A DNA stretch of 64,000 nucleotides, from the NCBI GenBank assembly GCA_028292265.1, contig JAQGMR010000071.1, forward strand, positions 1-64,000, written 5' to 3'. The translations under genes were made by a program, and so were the position numbers. Under the pieces are notes generated by a model, which worked only from the letters and a program-made list of their open reading frames with translations, was not told the origin of the DNA and made no database searches. Below are positions 46,605-56,344 of the stretch, piece by piece (within the stretch, counting starts at the first letter, position 1; each line of letters starts with the position of its first letter). This DNA comes from Herminiimonas sp. GTDB taxonomy: Bacteria; Pseudomonadota; Gammaproteobacteria; Burkholderiales; Burkholderiaceae_D.

Positions 46605-48515
46605 TTACCCCGCCAGTCCCAGCAACATTTCATTCAGACGCTTCACAAACGCGGCCGGGTCGGCCAGTGCGCCGCCTTCGGACAGGGTCGCCTGGTCGAA
46701 CAGGATATGTGACCAGTCTGCGAATTTCGCGTCCTCGTACTTCAGTCGCTGCACAAGCGGATGGTCCGGATTGATTTCCAGGATGGGCTTGGACTCCGGC
46801 GCGTTCTGCCCGGCCGCCTTCAACATGCGCAGCAGGTTGCCGGACAATTCGTTCTCGTCCGCTACCAGGCAGGCCGGCGAATCGGTCAACCGGAAGGTAA
46901 CGCGCACATCCTTGGCCTTGTCGCCAAGTACACCCTTCATTTTCTCAACCAGGTCCTTGTACTGCGCCTCGGTTTCCTCGTGGTGCTTCTTCTCGCCTTC
47001 GTCTTCCAGCTTGCCAAGGTCAAGATCGCCTTTGGCGACTGATACCAATTCCTTGCCATCGAAATCCTGCAGGAAGGACAGCATCCATTCGTCTACTCGA
47101 TCGGTCAGGAGAAGCACCTCAACACCCTTCTTGCGGAAGATTTCAAGGTGCGGGCTGTTGCGCGCCGCGGTCCATGAATCGGCTGTGACGTAGTAAATTT
47201 TGTCCTGGCCTTCCTTCATGCGGCCCACGTAGTCGCCGAAGGAGACCGTCTGCGCATCGGAATCATTATTGCTGGAGGCGAAACGCAGCAGTTTGGCGAT
47301 CCGTTCCTTGTTGGTCGCGTCTTCGCCAATGCCTTCCTTCAGCACTTGGCCAAACTCCGTCCAGAAGCCGAGGTACTTGTCCTTGTTCGCCTGCTCATCG
47401 GAGTTTGCCAGTTCTTCCAGCATGGAGAGCACGCGTTTCGTTGAACCTTCGCGAATAACCTTCACATCGCGCGATTCCTGCAGCAGTTCCCGCGACACGT
47501 TCAACGGCAGGTCGTTGGAATCAATGACGCCTTTCACGAAGCGCAGGTAGACCGGCATCAATTGCTCGGCATCGTCCATGATGAATACGCGCCGAACATA
47601 CAGCTTGATGCCGCCGCGCTTGTTGCGGTCCCACAGGTCGAACGGCGCATGCGCGGGAATGTAGAGAAGCTGGGTGTACTCACTACGGCCCTCGACCCGG
47701 TTGTGCGTGTAGGTTAGCGGCTCCTGGTAGTCGTGCGATACATGCTTGTAAAACTCGATGTACTGCTCGGGCGCGATGTCTGATTTGCTGCGGGCCCAGA
47801 GCGCGCTGGCCTGGTTAACCGTTTCCAGTTCGTCCGTCACAACGGTCTCGTTTTTCTCCGCGTTCCACTCTTCCTTTTTCATCAGGATCGGCAGCGAGAT
47901 ATGGTCCGAATACTTGCGGATGATCGACTTCAGCTTCCACGCTGACAGGAACTCATCCTCGCCTTCGCGCAGGTGCAGCGTAATGTCGGTGCCGCGAGCG
48001 GCCTTGTCTATCGCTTCGACCGTGAAGTCGCCTTCGCCGCCCGATTCCCAACGCACGCCTTCGCTTGCCGGCAGTCCGGCGCGCCGGCTTTCCACTGTGA
48101 TGCGGTCAGCCACGATGAAGGCGGAATAAAATCCGACGCCGAACTGGCCGATGAGGGCCGCGTCTTTTTGCTGATCGCCAGAGAGCTTGCCGAAGAATTC
48201 CTTCGTCCCGGATTTGGCGATGGTGCCGAGGTGCTCGACCGCTTCGTTACGGCTCATGCCAACGCCGTTGTCTGAAATGGTGATGGTTTTCGCGTCCTTG
48301 TCGAAGCTGACGCGGATTTTCAGATCAGGGTCGTTTTCATAAAAGGCGGGGTTGTTGATCGCTTCAAAGCGCAGTTTGTCCGCCGCGTCAGACGCGTTGG
48401 AGACCAGTTCGCGCAGGAATATCTCCTTGTTGGAGTAAAGCGAGTGGATCATCAGGTGCAGCAACTGCTTAACTTCTGCCTGAAAACCTAAGGTCTGCTT
48501 TTCGGATACGGCCAT
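46605..48515 (-). CDS. htpG: Molecular chaperone HtpG (bacterial Hsp90)
   Basis: The 636-residue Hsp90 shows the GHKL ATP-binding motifs [29 protein letters not shown] and [15 protein letters not shown]. The middle domain and the C-terminal dimerisation domain follow without a eukaryotic MEEVD tail. It is a normal-length cytosolic heat-shock chaperone. The upstream region has a good sigma-32-type promoter (48622-48649), which is consistent with heat induction. Confidence 0.98.
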   Translation of the reverse strand: MAVSEKQTLGFQAEVKQLLHLMIHSLYSNKEIFLRELVSNASDAADKLRFEAINNPAFYENDPDLKIRVSFDKDAKTITISDNGVGMSRNEAVEHLGTIAKSGTKEFFGKLSGDQQKDAALIGQFGVGFYSAFIVADRITVESRRAGLPASEGVRWESGGEGDFTVEAIDKAARGTDITLHLREGEDEFLSAWKLKSIIRKYSDHISLPILMKKEEWNAEKNETVVTDELETVNQASALWARSKSDIAPEQYIEFYKHVSHDYQEPLTYTHNRVEGRSEYTQLLYIPAHAPFDLWDRNKRGGIKLYVRRVFIMDDAEQLMPVYLRFVKGVIDSNDLPLNVSRELLQESRDVKVIREGSTKRVLSMLEELANSDEQANKDKYLGFWTEFGQVLKEGIGEDATNKERIAKLLRFASSNNDSDAQTVSFGDYVGRMKEGQDKIYYVTADSWTAARNSPHLEIFRKKGVEVLLLTDRVDEWMLSFLQDFDGKELVSVAKGDLDLGKLEDEGEKKHHEETEAQYKDLVEKMKGVLGDKAKDVRVTFRLTDSPACLVADENELSGNLLRMLKAAGQNAPESKPILEINPDHPLVQRLKYEDAKFADWSHILFDQATLSEGGALADPAAFVKRLNEMLLGLAG

Positions 48516-48621
48516 TTTTTACCTCGACAATGAGTGGATCAGGAGCCAGGTTCGCGGCGGCGCGGGGAAATGAATCATGCCGCACCGTTTCCAATCCTTG
48601 GCAAAACGAATATTTTCGCGC

Positions 48622-48649
48622 ATATGAGGCCGGCTTGAAAGGTTTCAAG
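48622..48649 (-). promoter_or_regulatory. Sigma-32 (RpoH) type heat-shock promoter of htpG
   Basis: On the minus strand CTTGAAA (48649-48643) is followed, after 13 bases, by CCTCATAT (48629-48622), which differs at one specified position from the classical -10 element CCCCATNT. The spacing is within the usual range. The -35 box is also half of a perfect palindrome CTTGAAAGGTTTCAAG (48634-48649). It would give a 5' leader of roughly 100 bases. Confidence 0.75.
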
Positions 48650-48680
48650 GGGGCAGTAACCTGCAGTCGCATTGACCGAG

Positions 48681-48735
48681 GATAGCCGCTGCCTCTTGAC
48701 CGTCTTCGGGCCCCAACGGCCAAGAGGCGGCTATC
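48681..48735. repeat. Long imperfect inverted repeat between htpG and fic
   Basis: The left arm GATAGCCGC...CCTCTTG-CCGT is complementary to the right arm that ends at 48735, with one 2-nt bulge and one mismatch over about 20 pairs. The sequence between the arms is GC-rich. It lies upstream of the htpG promoter and past the 3' end of fic, so it might be a fic terminator, a REP-like element or a small RNA; no U-tract is seen. The rest of the 48516-48997 gap shows nothing further. Confidence 0.6.
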
Positions 48736-48997
48736 GGCGACGGCCGCGAAAGGAAGCCCTGCGAGGAGAAAAGACCATTTCGGAACAGTGCAGGTCCAGT
48801 GCGGTCGTCTGACGCAAGCCGTATCCCGCGACCGGCTTCTCGGGGGATTGAGTCGGTTGGGCTGCCTGTTTACCCGAAGCAGGTGCACAAGTTCCTAGCC
48901 TCAGGAATGATGTCGTTCAGTCCCGATTTCTTGCATGGGCCGAGACGTGCCGGACATGTGGAAGGCAGCCCGGATTTTTTTGATCACGCGATTTCGG

Positions 48998-50080
48998 TCA
49001 GGTGGTTTGGCCTGGTTTTTCCATCAAGATTGAGTTGAGCGCGACGTTCACGTAATAGTTGCCACGACCGATTTTCCGCTTCTGCAGGAAGCCGCCTTCA
49101 GCTAGCGCGTCCAAATATTTGGTTGCGGTTATACGCGAAACCTGAAGGTCGCGCTGTACGAACTCAATCTTCGTATAGGGATGTGTGAACAGGTTGTTGA
49201 TCAAGTCCTGGTTATAAAACTTGAATCCCGCGCGGATCCGCTGCTTGTAATCCATAAGTGCGGTCCTCATGGCCCGGATTGTTGCGATAGTTTGAACGGC
49301 GGTTTGCTCCACAGCCCCTAGCATGTAGAGCACCCATTCCTCCCAGCGGTCTTCCACCTGCACGGTTCGCAGCAGGCGGTAATAGTCGGCCTTAGTGCGT
49401 ACGATATGGCTAGAAAGGTACAGCACCGGGATATCCAACAAGCCTTCCTTCACTAGATACAGCACGTTTAGTATCCGACCGGTGCGACCGTTGGCGTCGT
49501 AAAAGGGATGGATGCTCTCGAACTGGTGGTGAATCAGCGCCATCTTGATTAGTGGATCAACAGCAAGTTGGTCCGGATCGTTGATAAATCGTTCCAAGTC
49601 GCTCATCAAGGCCACTATTTCAGCATGTTCCTGCGGTGGCATGTAAACGACTTTGCCGGCGCCATCTTTCAATGCCGTCCCCGGCAGCTTGCGGAATCCC
49701 GCGTTGTTGCGCTCCAGTTCCGCCTGGATGCCAACGATATGGTTCGCGGTCAGCAAGCCGCTACGCTGGACTTGCTCGAATCCCACGCGCAGGGCTTGTC
49801 GGTATCGAAGCACTTCTTTAGCCGCAGGGTTCGCGAACGCGTCCGGCAGGACATCATCCTTGAACAGATCGTCGTGCGTGGTGATAATATTTTCAATCTC
49901 CGAGCTGTCCTTAGCCTCTTGCAATCCCAAGGTATTTATCAGGATTCCTTGGTGTGGAATCGCACTGGCAATCCCCTTTAGCTCGGCTAGATGGCGGCTC
50001 GCGATCGCCAGCTGCTTCAGAATCGCGGGCGAGTCGAAACGCGTAGCATCCAGCTTAGCCAAAGGTTTGATCTGCGGCAT
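48998..50080 (-). CDS. Class II Fic-domain protein with C-terminal winged helix
   Basis: The 360-residue protein has a Fic_N domain, the inhibitory helix motif SSEIEN at residues 59-64 ([S/T]xxxE[G/N], in cis at the N-terminus, hence class II), and the Fic core with HPFYDANGRTGR at residues 191-202, including the catalytic His and metal-binding Asp. The C-terminus (about residues 290-350, VQRDLQVSRITATKYLDAL) is a winged helix. Such enzymes usually transfer AMP to protein hydroxyls. The ATG at 50080 has a GGAA ribosome-binding site, whereas an upstream ATG at 50125 falls inside a palindrome. Confidence 0.92.
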   Translation of the reverse strand: MPQIKPLAKLDATRFDSPAILKQLAIASRHLAELKGIASAIPHQGILINTLGLQEAKDSSEIENIITTHDDLFKDDVLPDAFANPAAKEVLRYRQALRVGFEQVQRSGLLTANHIVGIQAELERNNAGFRKLPGTALKDGAGKVVYMPPQEHAEIVALMSDLERFINDPDQLAVDPLIKMALIHHQFESIHPFYDANGRTGRILNVLYLVKEGLLDIPVLYLSSHIVRTKADYYRLLRTVQVEDRWEEWVLYMLGAVEQTAVQTIATIRAMRTALMDYKQRIRAGFKFYNQDLINNLFTHPYTKIEFVQRDLQVSRITATKYLDALAEGGFLQKRKIGRGNYYVNVALNSILMEKPGQTT

Positions 50081-50096
50081 GAAGGTTTCCAAAGAT

Positions 50097-50125
50097 ATGT
50101 ATAAAAAGTGCTCGGTTTTATACAT
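50097..50125. promoter_or_regulatory. Operator-like palindrome 1 in the fic leader
   Basis: ATGTATAAAA (50097-50106) and TTTTATACAT (50116-50125) are 10-bp perfect arms separated by 9 bases. The core fits GTATARAAA-N7-TTTYTATAC with one mismatch. It lies 17 bases upstream of the preferred fic start codon, where a repressor would block transcription. Confidence 0.7.
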
Positions 50126-50139
50126 GCTATCGCGAACGT

Positions 50140-50164
50140 GTATAGAAACCGCAATTTTCTATAC
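50140..50164. promoter_or_regulatory. Operator-like palindrome 2 upstream of fic
   Basis: GTATAGAAA (50140-50148) and TTTCTATAC (50156-50164) are perfect 9-bp arms separated by 7 bases. Its centre is 41 bases from that of palindrome 1, close to four helical turns. The shared core and geometry point to two sites for one regulator. Confidence 0.7.
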
Positions 50165-50607
50165 GTGCCAGCCGCGAGGTGTACAACTTGGACGCTTTTC
50201 GAGCTGTTAAAAAGCGTCAGGCGGTAAGGCGCGCCGTCGCCGAGCTGTCATATAACCTTTGAAAGGATTTGCCACTTGATCAGGCAGGAAGAGATCGTGT
50301 CGAATCTGGAAACGATGCTGCCGCCTGACGGTCGCTGCATCTGAGCGACTATATTAGCTGCCCACGCAAGAAACGCGTTTCTTTCTCAGCGCGATTAAAC
50401 TTGCGAGCGCGTGAACGGGTACACCGTTTGTCCACGATTTTGTGACGTGGAATTCTCGGCCACAAGCAAGGTAAAGGCGTCACCGGACCACGGCGTCAGC
50501 GAGCCAGGAGCGATGTACCCCCCGTCGCGCACGCTAACCTACGCTTTTTTCAGTTGCCCCGCAGGAGTAGAATTCAGGGTTTCCGCCCACCGTACGCCGG
50601 AGTCGCA
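50165..50607. other. Intergenic stretch between the fic operators and ridA
   Basis: No gene with a convincing start was recognised in these bases. The ridA frame is open upstream to 50554 but its usual start is 50608. No hairpin or repeat of note was seen. Confidence 0.5.
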
Positions 50608-51066
50608 ATGTCAATTTATGACAAGCTGAAATCGCTCGATATTACCCTTCCATCGGTCGCCGTTCCCGCCGCGGCCTACGTCATGCATTCCCGAGTTGGC
50701 AACACGGTCTACCTGTCCGGCCACATCGCCAAAAAGAATGGCAAACCCTGGGTTGGCCAGCTTGGCAAGAATGTCAAGACCGAAGAAGGACAGCAGGCGG
50801 CCCGGGCCATAGCAATCGATTTGATGGCAACCTTGCAATCGGCCTGCGACGGCGACCTGAACCGTGTGCGCCGCATCGTCAAGCTGGTTAGCCTGGTGAA
50901 CTCAACGAGCGACTTCACCGAACACCACCTCGTTACCAATGGCGCGTCTGAATTGCTGGTCGAGGTATTCGGGGAGCAGGGCAAGCATGCTCGCTCGGCT
51001 TTCGGCGTTGCGCAGATTCCCATGGGAGCCTGCGTGGAAATCGAAATGGTCGCTGAAATCGCGTGA
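50608..51066 (+). CDS. RidA-family (YjgF/UK114-type) protein
   Basis: The 152-residue protein begins MSIYDKLKSLDITLPSVAVPAAAYV, shows TVYLSGHIAKKNGK and ends with HARSAFGVAQIPMGACVEIEMVAEI, the C-terminal RidA signature. This longer subgroup is distinct from classical 130-residue RidA, and the imine/enamine deaminase role is inferred only from the family. A GGAG ribosome-binding site supports the ATG at 50608. Its stop codon overlaps the start of the repeat array at 51065. Confidence 0.9.
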   Translation: MSIYDKLKSLDITLPSVAVPAAAYVMHSRVGNTVYLSGHIAKKNGKPWVGQLGKNVKTEEGQQAARAIAIDLMATLQSACDGDLNRVRRIVKLVSLVNSTSDFTEHHLVTNGASELLVEVFGEQGKHARSAFGVAQIPMGACVEIEMVAEIA

Positions 51067-51288
51067 GCGGACGTTGCCTGAGCGGACATTAGTGAGCCGA
51101 TACCATTGAGCCGATACCAGTGCGCCGACACCAGTACACGCGACGACCTGAGCCCCAACGACCTGAGCCCCAACGACCTGAGCCGCAATGACGCCCAACG
51201 ACCTGAGCCACAACGACATGAGCCGCAACAACATAAGCCAAACGAGCCGAGCTCGAATGAGCCGAGTCGAAATGAGCCAAGCCGAAAT
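51065..51288. repeat. Degenerate tandem array of 14-15-nt units between ridA and an aminotransferase gene
   Basis: About sixteen units run from the ridA stop codon to 51288. The first five, through 51135, are mostly 14 nt with pattern GAGCCGATACCAGT. After a break, 15-nt units GACCTGAGCCCCAAC follow (51145-51159 and 51160-51174 are identical), then GAGCCGAGTCGAAAT-type units to the end. Short units of 9, 10 and 14 nt interrupt the frame. The array ends 54 bases before the next start codon. Confidence 0.8.
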
Positions 51289-51342
51289 AACTTGCTCCAG
51301 ACTGGCCCGAGCCGACGCGCTCCCAAGACTCACCTTTAGAAT

Positions 51343-52536
51343 ATGAAACCAGAAAATCCAGTATCGATGCATTGGCAATTCTCCGCTCGCGCGGAACAGC
51401 TGCAGAGTTCGGCCATCCGTGAAATCCTCAAAATTACGATGCGGCCGGAAATTATTTCCTTCGCCGGCGGCTTGCCATCGCCGCTGACGTTTCCGGTCGA
51501 GCGCATGCGCGCCGCCTATGACAAGGTTTTGTCACGCGACGGCAAGGTCGCATTGCAGTACGGACCAAGCGACGGTTATGCGCCGCTGCGGGCCTGGATC
51601 GCGGACTCGCTTTCTGGAGAAGGTGCACGCATCCTGCCGGAGCAGGTGCTCATGCTCTCCGGCTCACAACAGGGCTTGGACTTGCTTGGCAAGGTGCTGG
51701 TCGACGAGGGCAGCCGCGTGCTGGTTGAAACGCCAAGCTACCTCGGCGCACTGCAAGCGTTCTCGCTATACCGGCCGGAATTCATTTCCGTCGAGACCGA
51801 TGAAAACGGCTTGCTGCCCGATGCGGTGGCGAAGGTTGGGAAGGGCGCGCGCCTGCTGTATTCGCTGCCCAATTTCCAAAACCCCACTGGCCGTACCATG
51901 CCGCTCGAGCGTCGCCTGGCCCTGGTGGAAATCTGCGCCAGGCTGGGCTTGCCTCTGGTCGAGGACAACCCCTACGGCGCATTGAGCTACCACGGTGAAC
52001 CCTTGCCGCGCATGCTGAACATGAACACCCAGGGCGTGATCTACATGGGTTCGTTCTCCAAAGTGCTGACCCCTGGCATTCGCCTCGGCTACGTCGTGGC
52101 GCCAGAGCACCTGATCCGCAAGTTGGAACAGGCGCGCCAGGCGGCTGACCTGCACACATCGCAGATCACCCAGATGGTGGTGCACGAAGTCGTTAAGGAC
52201 GGCTTCCTGGACGAGCACGTACCGACGATCCGGACTTTGTATGCGGCGCAATGCCAGTGCATGCTCGATGCTCTCGAACAGTATTTTCCGGCGTCAGCCA
52301 GTTGGACCCGTCCGCAGGGCGGCATGTTTATCTGGGTCACGCTGCCGAAGCATATAGACAGCATGACGCTGCTCGATGCGGCGGTGGAGCAGGGCGTGGC
52401 ATTCGTGCCGGGTGCCCCGTTCTATGCCAACACGCCGGAAACCAATACGCTGCGCCTGAGCTTTGTGACGGTGCCGCCTGAAAAAATTCGCGAAGGCGTG
52501 GCGACGCTGGGTCGTTTGATTGCGGAGCGGATGTAA
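51343..52536 (+). CDS. PLP-dependent aminotransferase of fold type I (2-aminoadipate transaminase/LysN-like)
   Basis: The 397-residue protein contains REILKITMRPEIISFAGGLPSP, ALQYGPSDGYAPLRAWIA, the cofactor stacking region SGSQQGLDLLGKV, the YSLPNFQNPTGRTM substrate loop and the PLP lysine in YMGSFSKVLTPGIRLGY. This is the aminotransferase type of MocR proteins without the GntR domain, as in LysN/aromatic aminotransferases. The real substrate is unknown. The repeat array occupies most of its upstream region. Confidence 0.92.
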   Translation: MKPENPVSMHWQFSARAEQLQSSAIREILKITMRPEIISFAGGLPSPLTFPVERMRAAYDKVLSRDGKVALQYGPSDGYAPLRAWIADSLSGEGARILPEQVLMLSGSQQGLDLLGKVLVDEGSRVLVETPSYLGALQAFSLYRPEFISVETDENGLLPDAVAKVGKGARLLYSLPNFQNPTGRTMPLERRLALVEICARLGLPLVEDNPYGALSYHGEPLPRMLNMNTQGVIYMGSFSKVLTPGIRLGYVVAPEHLIRKLEQARQAADLHTSQITQMVVHEVVKDGFLDEHVPTIRTLYAAQCQCMLDALEQYFPASASWTRPQGGMFIWVTLPKHIDSMTLLDAAVEQGVAFVPGAPFYANTPETNTLRLSFVTVPPEKIREGVATLGRLIAERM

Positions 52537-52563
52537 CTTGGGCGGTCTGCGATCCAGGGCCGC

Positions 52564-53937
52564 CTAGAACCGTTGCATCTGGCCGTGCTTCAGCACGGTG
52601 AATCTATCCGCCGCAAGCCCCGCTGCCTTCACCGCCGCCGCAAGCGCAGCAGGTGGCGCATCGAGTGACTCGTCGGACAGCTCGAACGTGCCCCAGTGAA
52701 TGGCGATCGCCTGCTTGGCATGCACGTCCTGCATGATCTGCACCGCCTCCGCGGGATCGACGTGCTGTGCCTTCATGAACCAGCGCGGCTCATAGGCGCC
52801 GATCGGCAGCATCGCCAGATCGAAGCCGCCGTAGCGCGCGCCAATGTCAGAGAAGTCTTTGGAATAACCGGTGTCGCCGGCAAAGAAAAACGCAAACGGC
52901 TTGGCGGCATGCTGCGTACTTTTATCGGCTCCAAGTCTTCCAATTTCGACTTGCCGTGCGCCGTAGGTTTCTTGCTGTCTCCGATTTACAGCTTGCCGAC
53001 TTTCTGCAATGGCTTGCTGGCTCACGTCGCGCCCTGGCTGGCCGCCGCTGCTTTGCTGTCTGCCGGTGCCGCCTGACGGAGTTGCCGCGCTTGTTACCCG
53101 GTCCGCAGCCGAGGCCGGCATTGTCGCTGCCGGCGCCGTTCCAGCGGTACGCACTACCCATCCTCCCCATAGTGTCTCGAAGCGGTCGAACGGGCTGCGT
53201 GCTGACCAGTGCTGGACGGGCACGAAGTCGATCAATAAGCCGGGCACGGTGGTTTGCTGCCACCAGTCGAGTTCACGTACATTGGTGATGCCGACCCCGG
53301 CCATCCAGTCCTTGACCCCTAGCGGCACCAGGAACAGCGGCGGCCCGCCGGGCTGCGCATTCAGGGCCGACACCGTGTCACGATCGAGATGGTCGTAGTG
53401 GTTATGGGAGATCAGCACCACATCGATATGCGGCAATTGCGCGGCGGTCAGAGCCGGCGCCACCTTCCGCTTCGGACCGATGAACTGGACCGTGAAAGCG
53501 CGCTCCGACAGCATCGGATCGGTGATGATGTTGACCCCAGCGACCTGCAGCAGCATGGTGGCATGGCCGATCCAGGTGGCGGTGGTCTCGCTGCGATTTG
53601 CCTGCAGCCATGCCACGTCCGGCGTCACGACAGGGAAGTCGTACCCGTTCGCAGGAGGCTTCGGCAGGCCCTGGATGATGCGCTCCCACTGCCATTTGAC
53701 GAAGGAGCCGCCGATCGGGCCGGCAAGGTAGTTGTTGCGAAAGCCAGTGCGCGTGCGATGCGGATCCGCCGGGTCGTAGTACTTGCTTGTTGTGCTGCAG
53801 GCTACGGCTAACAGGGCCAGCGCGCCGAGCCCAAAAGCAGGCCACAATCTGCGGCGCGGCAGGTCGGTACCGTTTGCCCCGGTCGCCAGCGAAGGTGCGG
53901 CCATCGTATCTCCGTCTCCCGGGTTCCGAACCGTCAT
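52564..53937 (-). CDS. Metallo-beta-lactamase-fold lipoprotein, NAPE-PLD-like
   Basis: The 457-residue protein has a lipobox LLAVAC near residue 46, then the metal-binding VLISHNHYDHLDRDTV and further motifs GHATMLLQVAGVNIITDP and FFFAGDTGYSKDFSDIG. Homologues hydrolyse N-acyl-phosphatidylethanolamine or related phosphodiesters. Between WGGWVV and FAFFFAGD there is an insertion of about 75 residues, rich in Ala/Ser/Gln, with weak seven-residue repeats (VSQQAIA-, SRQAVNR-type). It starts 8 bases after the parC stop with a AAGGTGAG ribosome-binding site, so it is the last gene of the parE operon. Confidence 0.9.
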   Translation of the reverse strand: MTVRNPGDGDTMAAPSLATGANGTDLPRRRLWPAFGLGALALLAVACSTTSKYYDPADPHRTRTGFRNNYLAGPIGGSFVKWQWERIIQGLPKPPANGYDFPVVTPDVAWLQANRSETTATWIGHATMLLQVAGVNIITDPMLSERAFTVQFIGPKRKVAPALTAAQLPHIDVVLISHNHYDHLDRDTVSALNAQPGGPPLFLVPLGVKDWMAGVGITNVRELDWWQQTTVPGLLIDFVPVQHWSARSPFDRFETLWGGWVVRTAGTAPAATMPASAADRVTSAATPSGGTGRQQSSGGQPGRDVSQQAIAESRQAVNRRQQETYGARQVEIGRLGADKSTQHAAKPFAFFFAGDTGYSKDFSDIGARYGGFDLAMLPIGAYEPRWFMKAQHVDPAEAVQIMQDVHAKQAIAIHWGTFELSDESLDAPPAALAAAVKAAGLAADRFTVLKHGQMQRF

Positions 53938-53944
53938 GGCTAAC

Positions 53945-56257
53945 TCACCTTACCGCCGCCAGAGCCGCCGCCTTGATCTTCGATTCCAGCGCACGGCCCT
54001 TGCGCGCCCGCTTGCCAATGTGCGGCGCAAGCCCGCTAGCCGACAAGCTCACTTCCTGTGGCTTGCCGCCACGCCCGATTCCGGTCACCAGCACGCCACG
54101 TTGACTAATGGGCTGGGCCGCCAGAAGCTTCTCGGTGCCTTCCAGATCCATCAGCGTCACGCCACGTCCACCACCGGTGAGCGTCTTGATTTCATCGAGC
54201 CCAAATACGAGAAGCCGACCCTTCCCGGACAAGCAAGCAATCGCGCTAACCGCCGGCCACAGCAGGCGCGGCGCCAGTGGTTCATATCCTGCATCGACCG
54301 TGATAAATGATTTGCCACCGCGAGTGCGGCTGACCATGTCGCCGGCCTTCGCAAGGAAGCCATAGCCGCCGCTGGACGCAAGCAGAAGGAGCGAATCCGC
54401 CGGTCCGGCGAAGTAGTGCAGAAGGCGCGTGCCGCTTTCCAGTTCCAGCAGGGTCGTGACGGGCACCCCGTCGCCACGGACGCCTGGAAGAGCGGTCGCC
54501 GGCACTGAGTAGACGCGGCCGTTGGAGCCGAACGCAAGGATATTGTCGACCGTGCGGCACTCGAAGGCCGCATACAGGCTGTCGCCGGCCTTGAAGGTGA
54601 ACTGGGTCGCATCGTGGCCATGGCCGCCGCGCGCCCGTACCCAGCCCTTATCCGATATAACCACCGTCACCGGTTCATCAATCACTTTCTGTTCCGCGAC
54701 GGCGCGCTCGGCGACTTCAATCAAGGTGCGACGCGCGTCGCCGTACTGCTTGCCGTCCGCCTCGATTTCCTTGATCACCAGCCGCTTCATTGACGCCGGG
54801 TTTTCCAGCAGGTCGAGCAGGCCACCGCGCTCCTTGCGCAATTCGGCCAGTTCCTGCTCGATCTTGATAGTTTCCAGTCGCGCCAACTGACGCAGCCGGA
54901 TTTCAAGAATGTCTTCTGCCTGGCGGTCGGAGAGATTGAACGCAGCGATCAGCGCAGGCTTCGGTTCATCTGATTCGCGAATGATGCGAATCACCTTGTC
55001 GATGTTGAGCAGGATGGCAACGCGGCCTTCCAGAATGTGGATGCGGTCATCCACTTTCCGCAGCCGAAAATTCGTCCGCCTCGTCAGCGTTTCAAAACGG
55101 AAGGCGACCCATTCCTGAAGGATGTGGGTCAAGCCTTTCTGGCGCGGCCTGCCGTCGCCGCCAATCATCACCAGGTTGATTGGCGCGCTGCTTTCAAGCG
55201 CCGTGTGCGCCAGAAGCGCGTTGACGAATTCGGTCTGGTCCTGGTTCCTGGATTTCGGCTCGAACACCAGTCGCACCGGTGCTTCGCGGCCGGATTCGTC
55301 GCGCACCGTATCCAGCATTGCCAACATGGATTGCTTCAGCGCCAATTGCTCGCTGCTGAGTGCCTTCTTGCCGAGCCGGATTTTTGGATTGGTGAGTTCT
55401 TCGATCTCTTCCAGCACCTTCTGCGACGAAGTGCCGGGAGGAAGTTCGGTGACGACCAGTTGCCATTGGCCGCGCGCCATGTCTTCGATCTTCCAGCGCG
55501 CGCGCACCTTGAGGCTGCCGCGGCCGCTTTCATAAATTTCCGAGATTGCGGTTGGCGTCGAAATTATCTGTCCGCCACCGGGATAGTCCGGCCCCGGCAC
55601 AATCGCCATCAATTCCGCATGCGAGAGCTTCGGATTGCGAATCAGTGCGACCGCCGCGCGGGCGATCTCCTGCAGGTTATGCGAGGGAATCTCTGTCGCC
55701 ATGCCGACCGCGATACCCGAGGCGCCATTGAGCAGCAAGAAAGGCAGGCGGGCCGGCAACAGCTTCGGCTCCTCGGTGGAGCCGTCGTAGTTTGGCTGGA
55801 AGTCGACCGTTCCCATGCCGATTTCATCCAGCAGCAGTCTTGCGATCGGTGTCAGCCGCGCTTCGGTGTAACGCATCGCCGCCGCGCCGTCGCCATCACG
55901 CGATCCAAAGTTGCCCTGGCCATCAATGAGCGGATAGCGCAGGGAGAAATCTTGCGCCATGCGCACCAGCGCGTCATACACCGACTGGTCGCCGTGCGGA
56001 TGCAGTTTGCCGAGCACGTCGCCCACCACGGCCGCCGACTTGCGCGGCTTGGCCCCGGCCACCAGGCCGAGCTCGCTCATGGCATACAGGATGCGACGCT
56101 GCACTGGCTTCTGGCCGTCGCAGACGTCCGGCAGGGCACGGCCCTTGACCACTGAAATGGCGTAGTCGAGATAGGCGCGTTCTGCGAAGGTCGCAAGGGT
56201 GAGAGACTCGCCGTCGCCGGAGGGCGCGGTTTCGAACAGGGAGGTTTGCTCAGTCAT
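53945..56257 (-). CDS. parC: DNA topoisomerase IV subunit A
   Basis: The 770-residue type IIA topoisomerase subunit contains [44 protein letters not shown] and the catalytic tyrosine in [17 protein letters not shown]-terminal beta-pinwheel follows. The short C-terminal domain and length fit ParC rather than GyrA (no clear GyrA box seen). It decatenates chromosomes with ParE. It follows the lytic transglycosylase by 87 bases on the same strand. Confidence 0.97.
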   Translation of the reverse strand: MTEQTSLFETAPSGDGESLTLATFAERAYLDYAISVVKGRALPDVCDGQKPVQRRILYAMSELGLVAGAKPRKSAAVVGDVLGKLHPHGDQSVYDALVRMAQDFSLRYPLIDGQGNFGSRDGDGAAAMRYTEARLTPIARLLLDEIGMGTVDFQPNYDGSTEEPKLLPARLPFLLLNGASGIAVGMATEIPSHNLQEIARAAVALIRNPKLSHAELMAIVPGPDYPGGGQIISTPTAISEIYESGRGSLKVRARWKIEDMARGQWQLVVTELPPGTSSQKVLEEIEELTNPKIRLGKKALSSEQLALKQSMLAMLDTVRDESGREAPVRLVFEPKSRNQDQTEFVNALLAHTALESSAPINLVMIGGDGRPRQKGLTHILQEWVAFRFETLTRRTNFRLRKVDDRIHILEGRVAILLNIDKVIRIIRESDEPKPALIAAFNLSDRQAEDILEIRLRQLARLETIKIEQELAELRKERGGLLDLLENPASMKRLVIKEIEADGKQYGDARRTLIEVAERAVAEQKVIDEPVTVVISDKGWVRARGGHGHDATQFTFKAGDSLYAAFECRTVDNILAFGSNGRVYSVPATALPGVRGDGVPVTTLLELESGTRLLHYFAGPADSLLLLASSGGYGFLAKAGDMVSRTRGGKSFITVDAGYEPLAPRLLWPAVSAIACLSGKGRLLVFGLDEIKTLTGGGRGVTLMDLEGTEKLLAAQPISQRGVLVTGIGRGGKPQEVSLSASGLAPHIGKRARKGRALESKIKAAALAAVR

Positions 56258-56344
56258 TTATATTTCAGCGGATTAATGCGATTCAGTGATGCACACGCGA
56301 TGGCGCGACAGGTTCTCTTGTTAACGATGCAGGGCGCACCGGTA

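Noticed and set aside
8979..51288. Possible CRISPR arrays at the repeat loci
   Set aside because: The units are head-to-tail without unique spacers, only 12-16 nt long and degenerate, and no cas genes are present.
55037..56155. Long plus-strand open frame opposite parC
   Set aside because: Antisense shadow of parC; the composition is Arg/His-rich as expected for a shadow frame.
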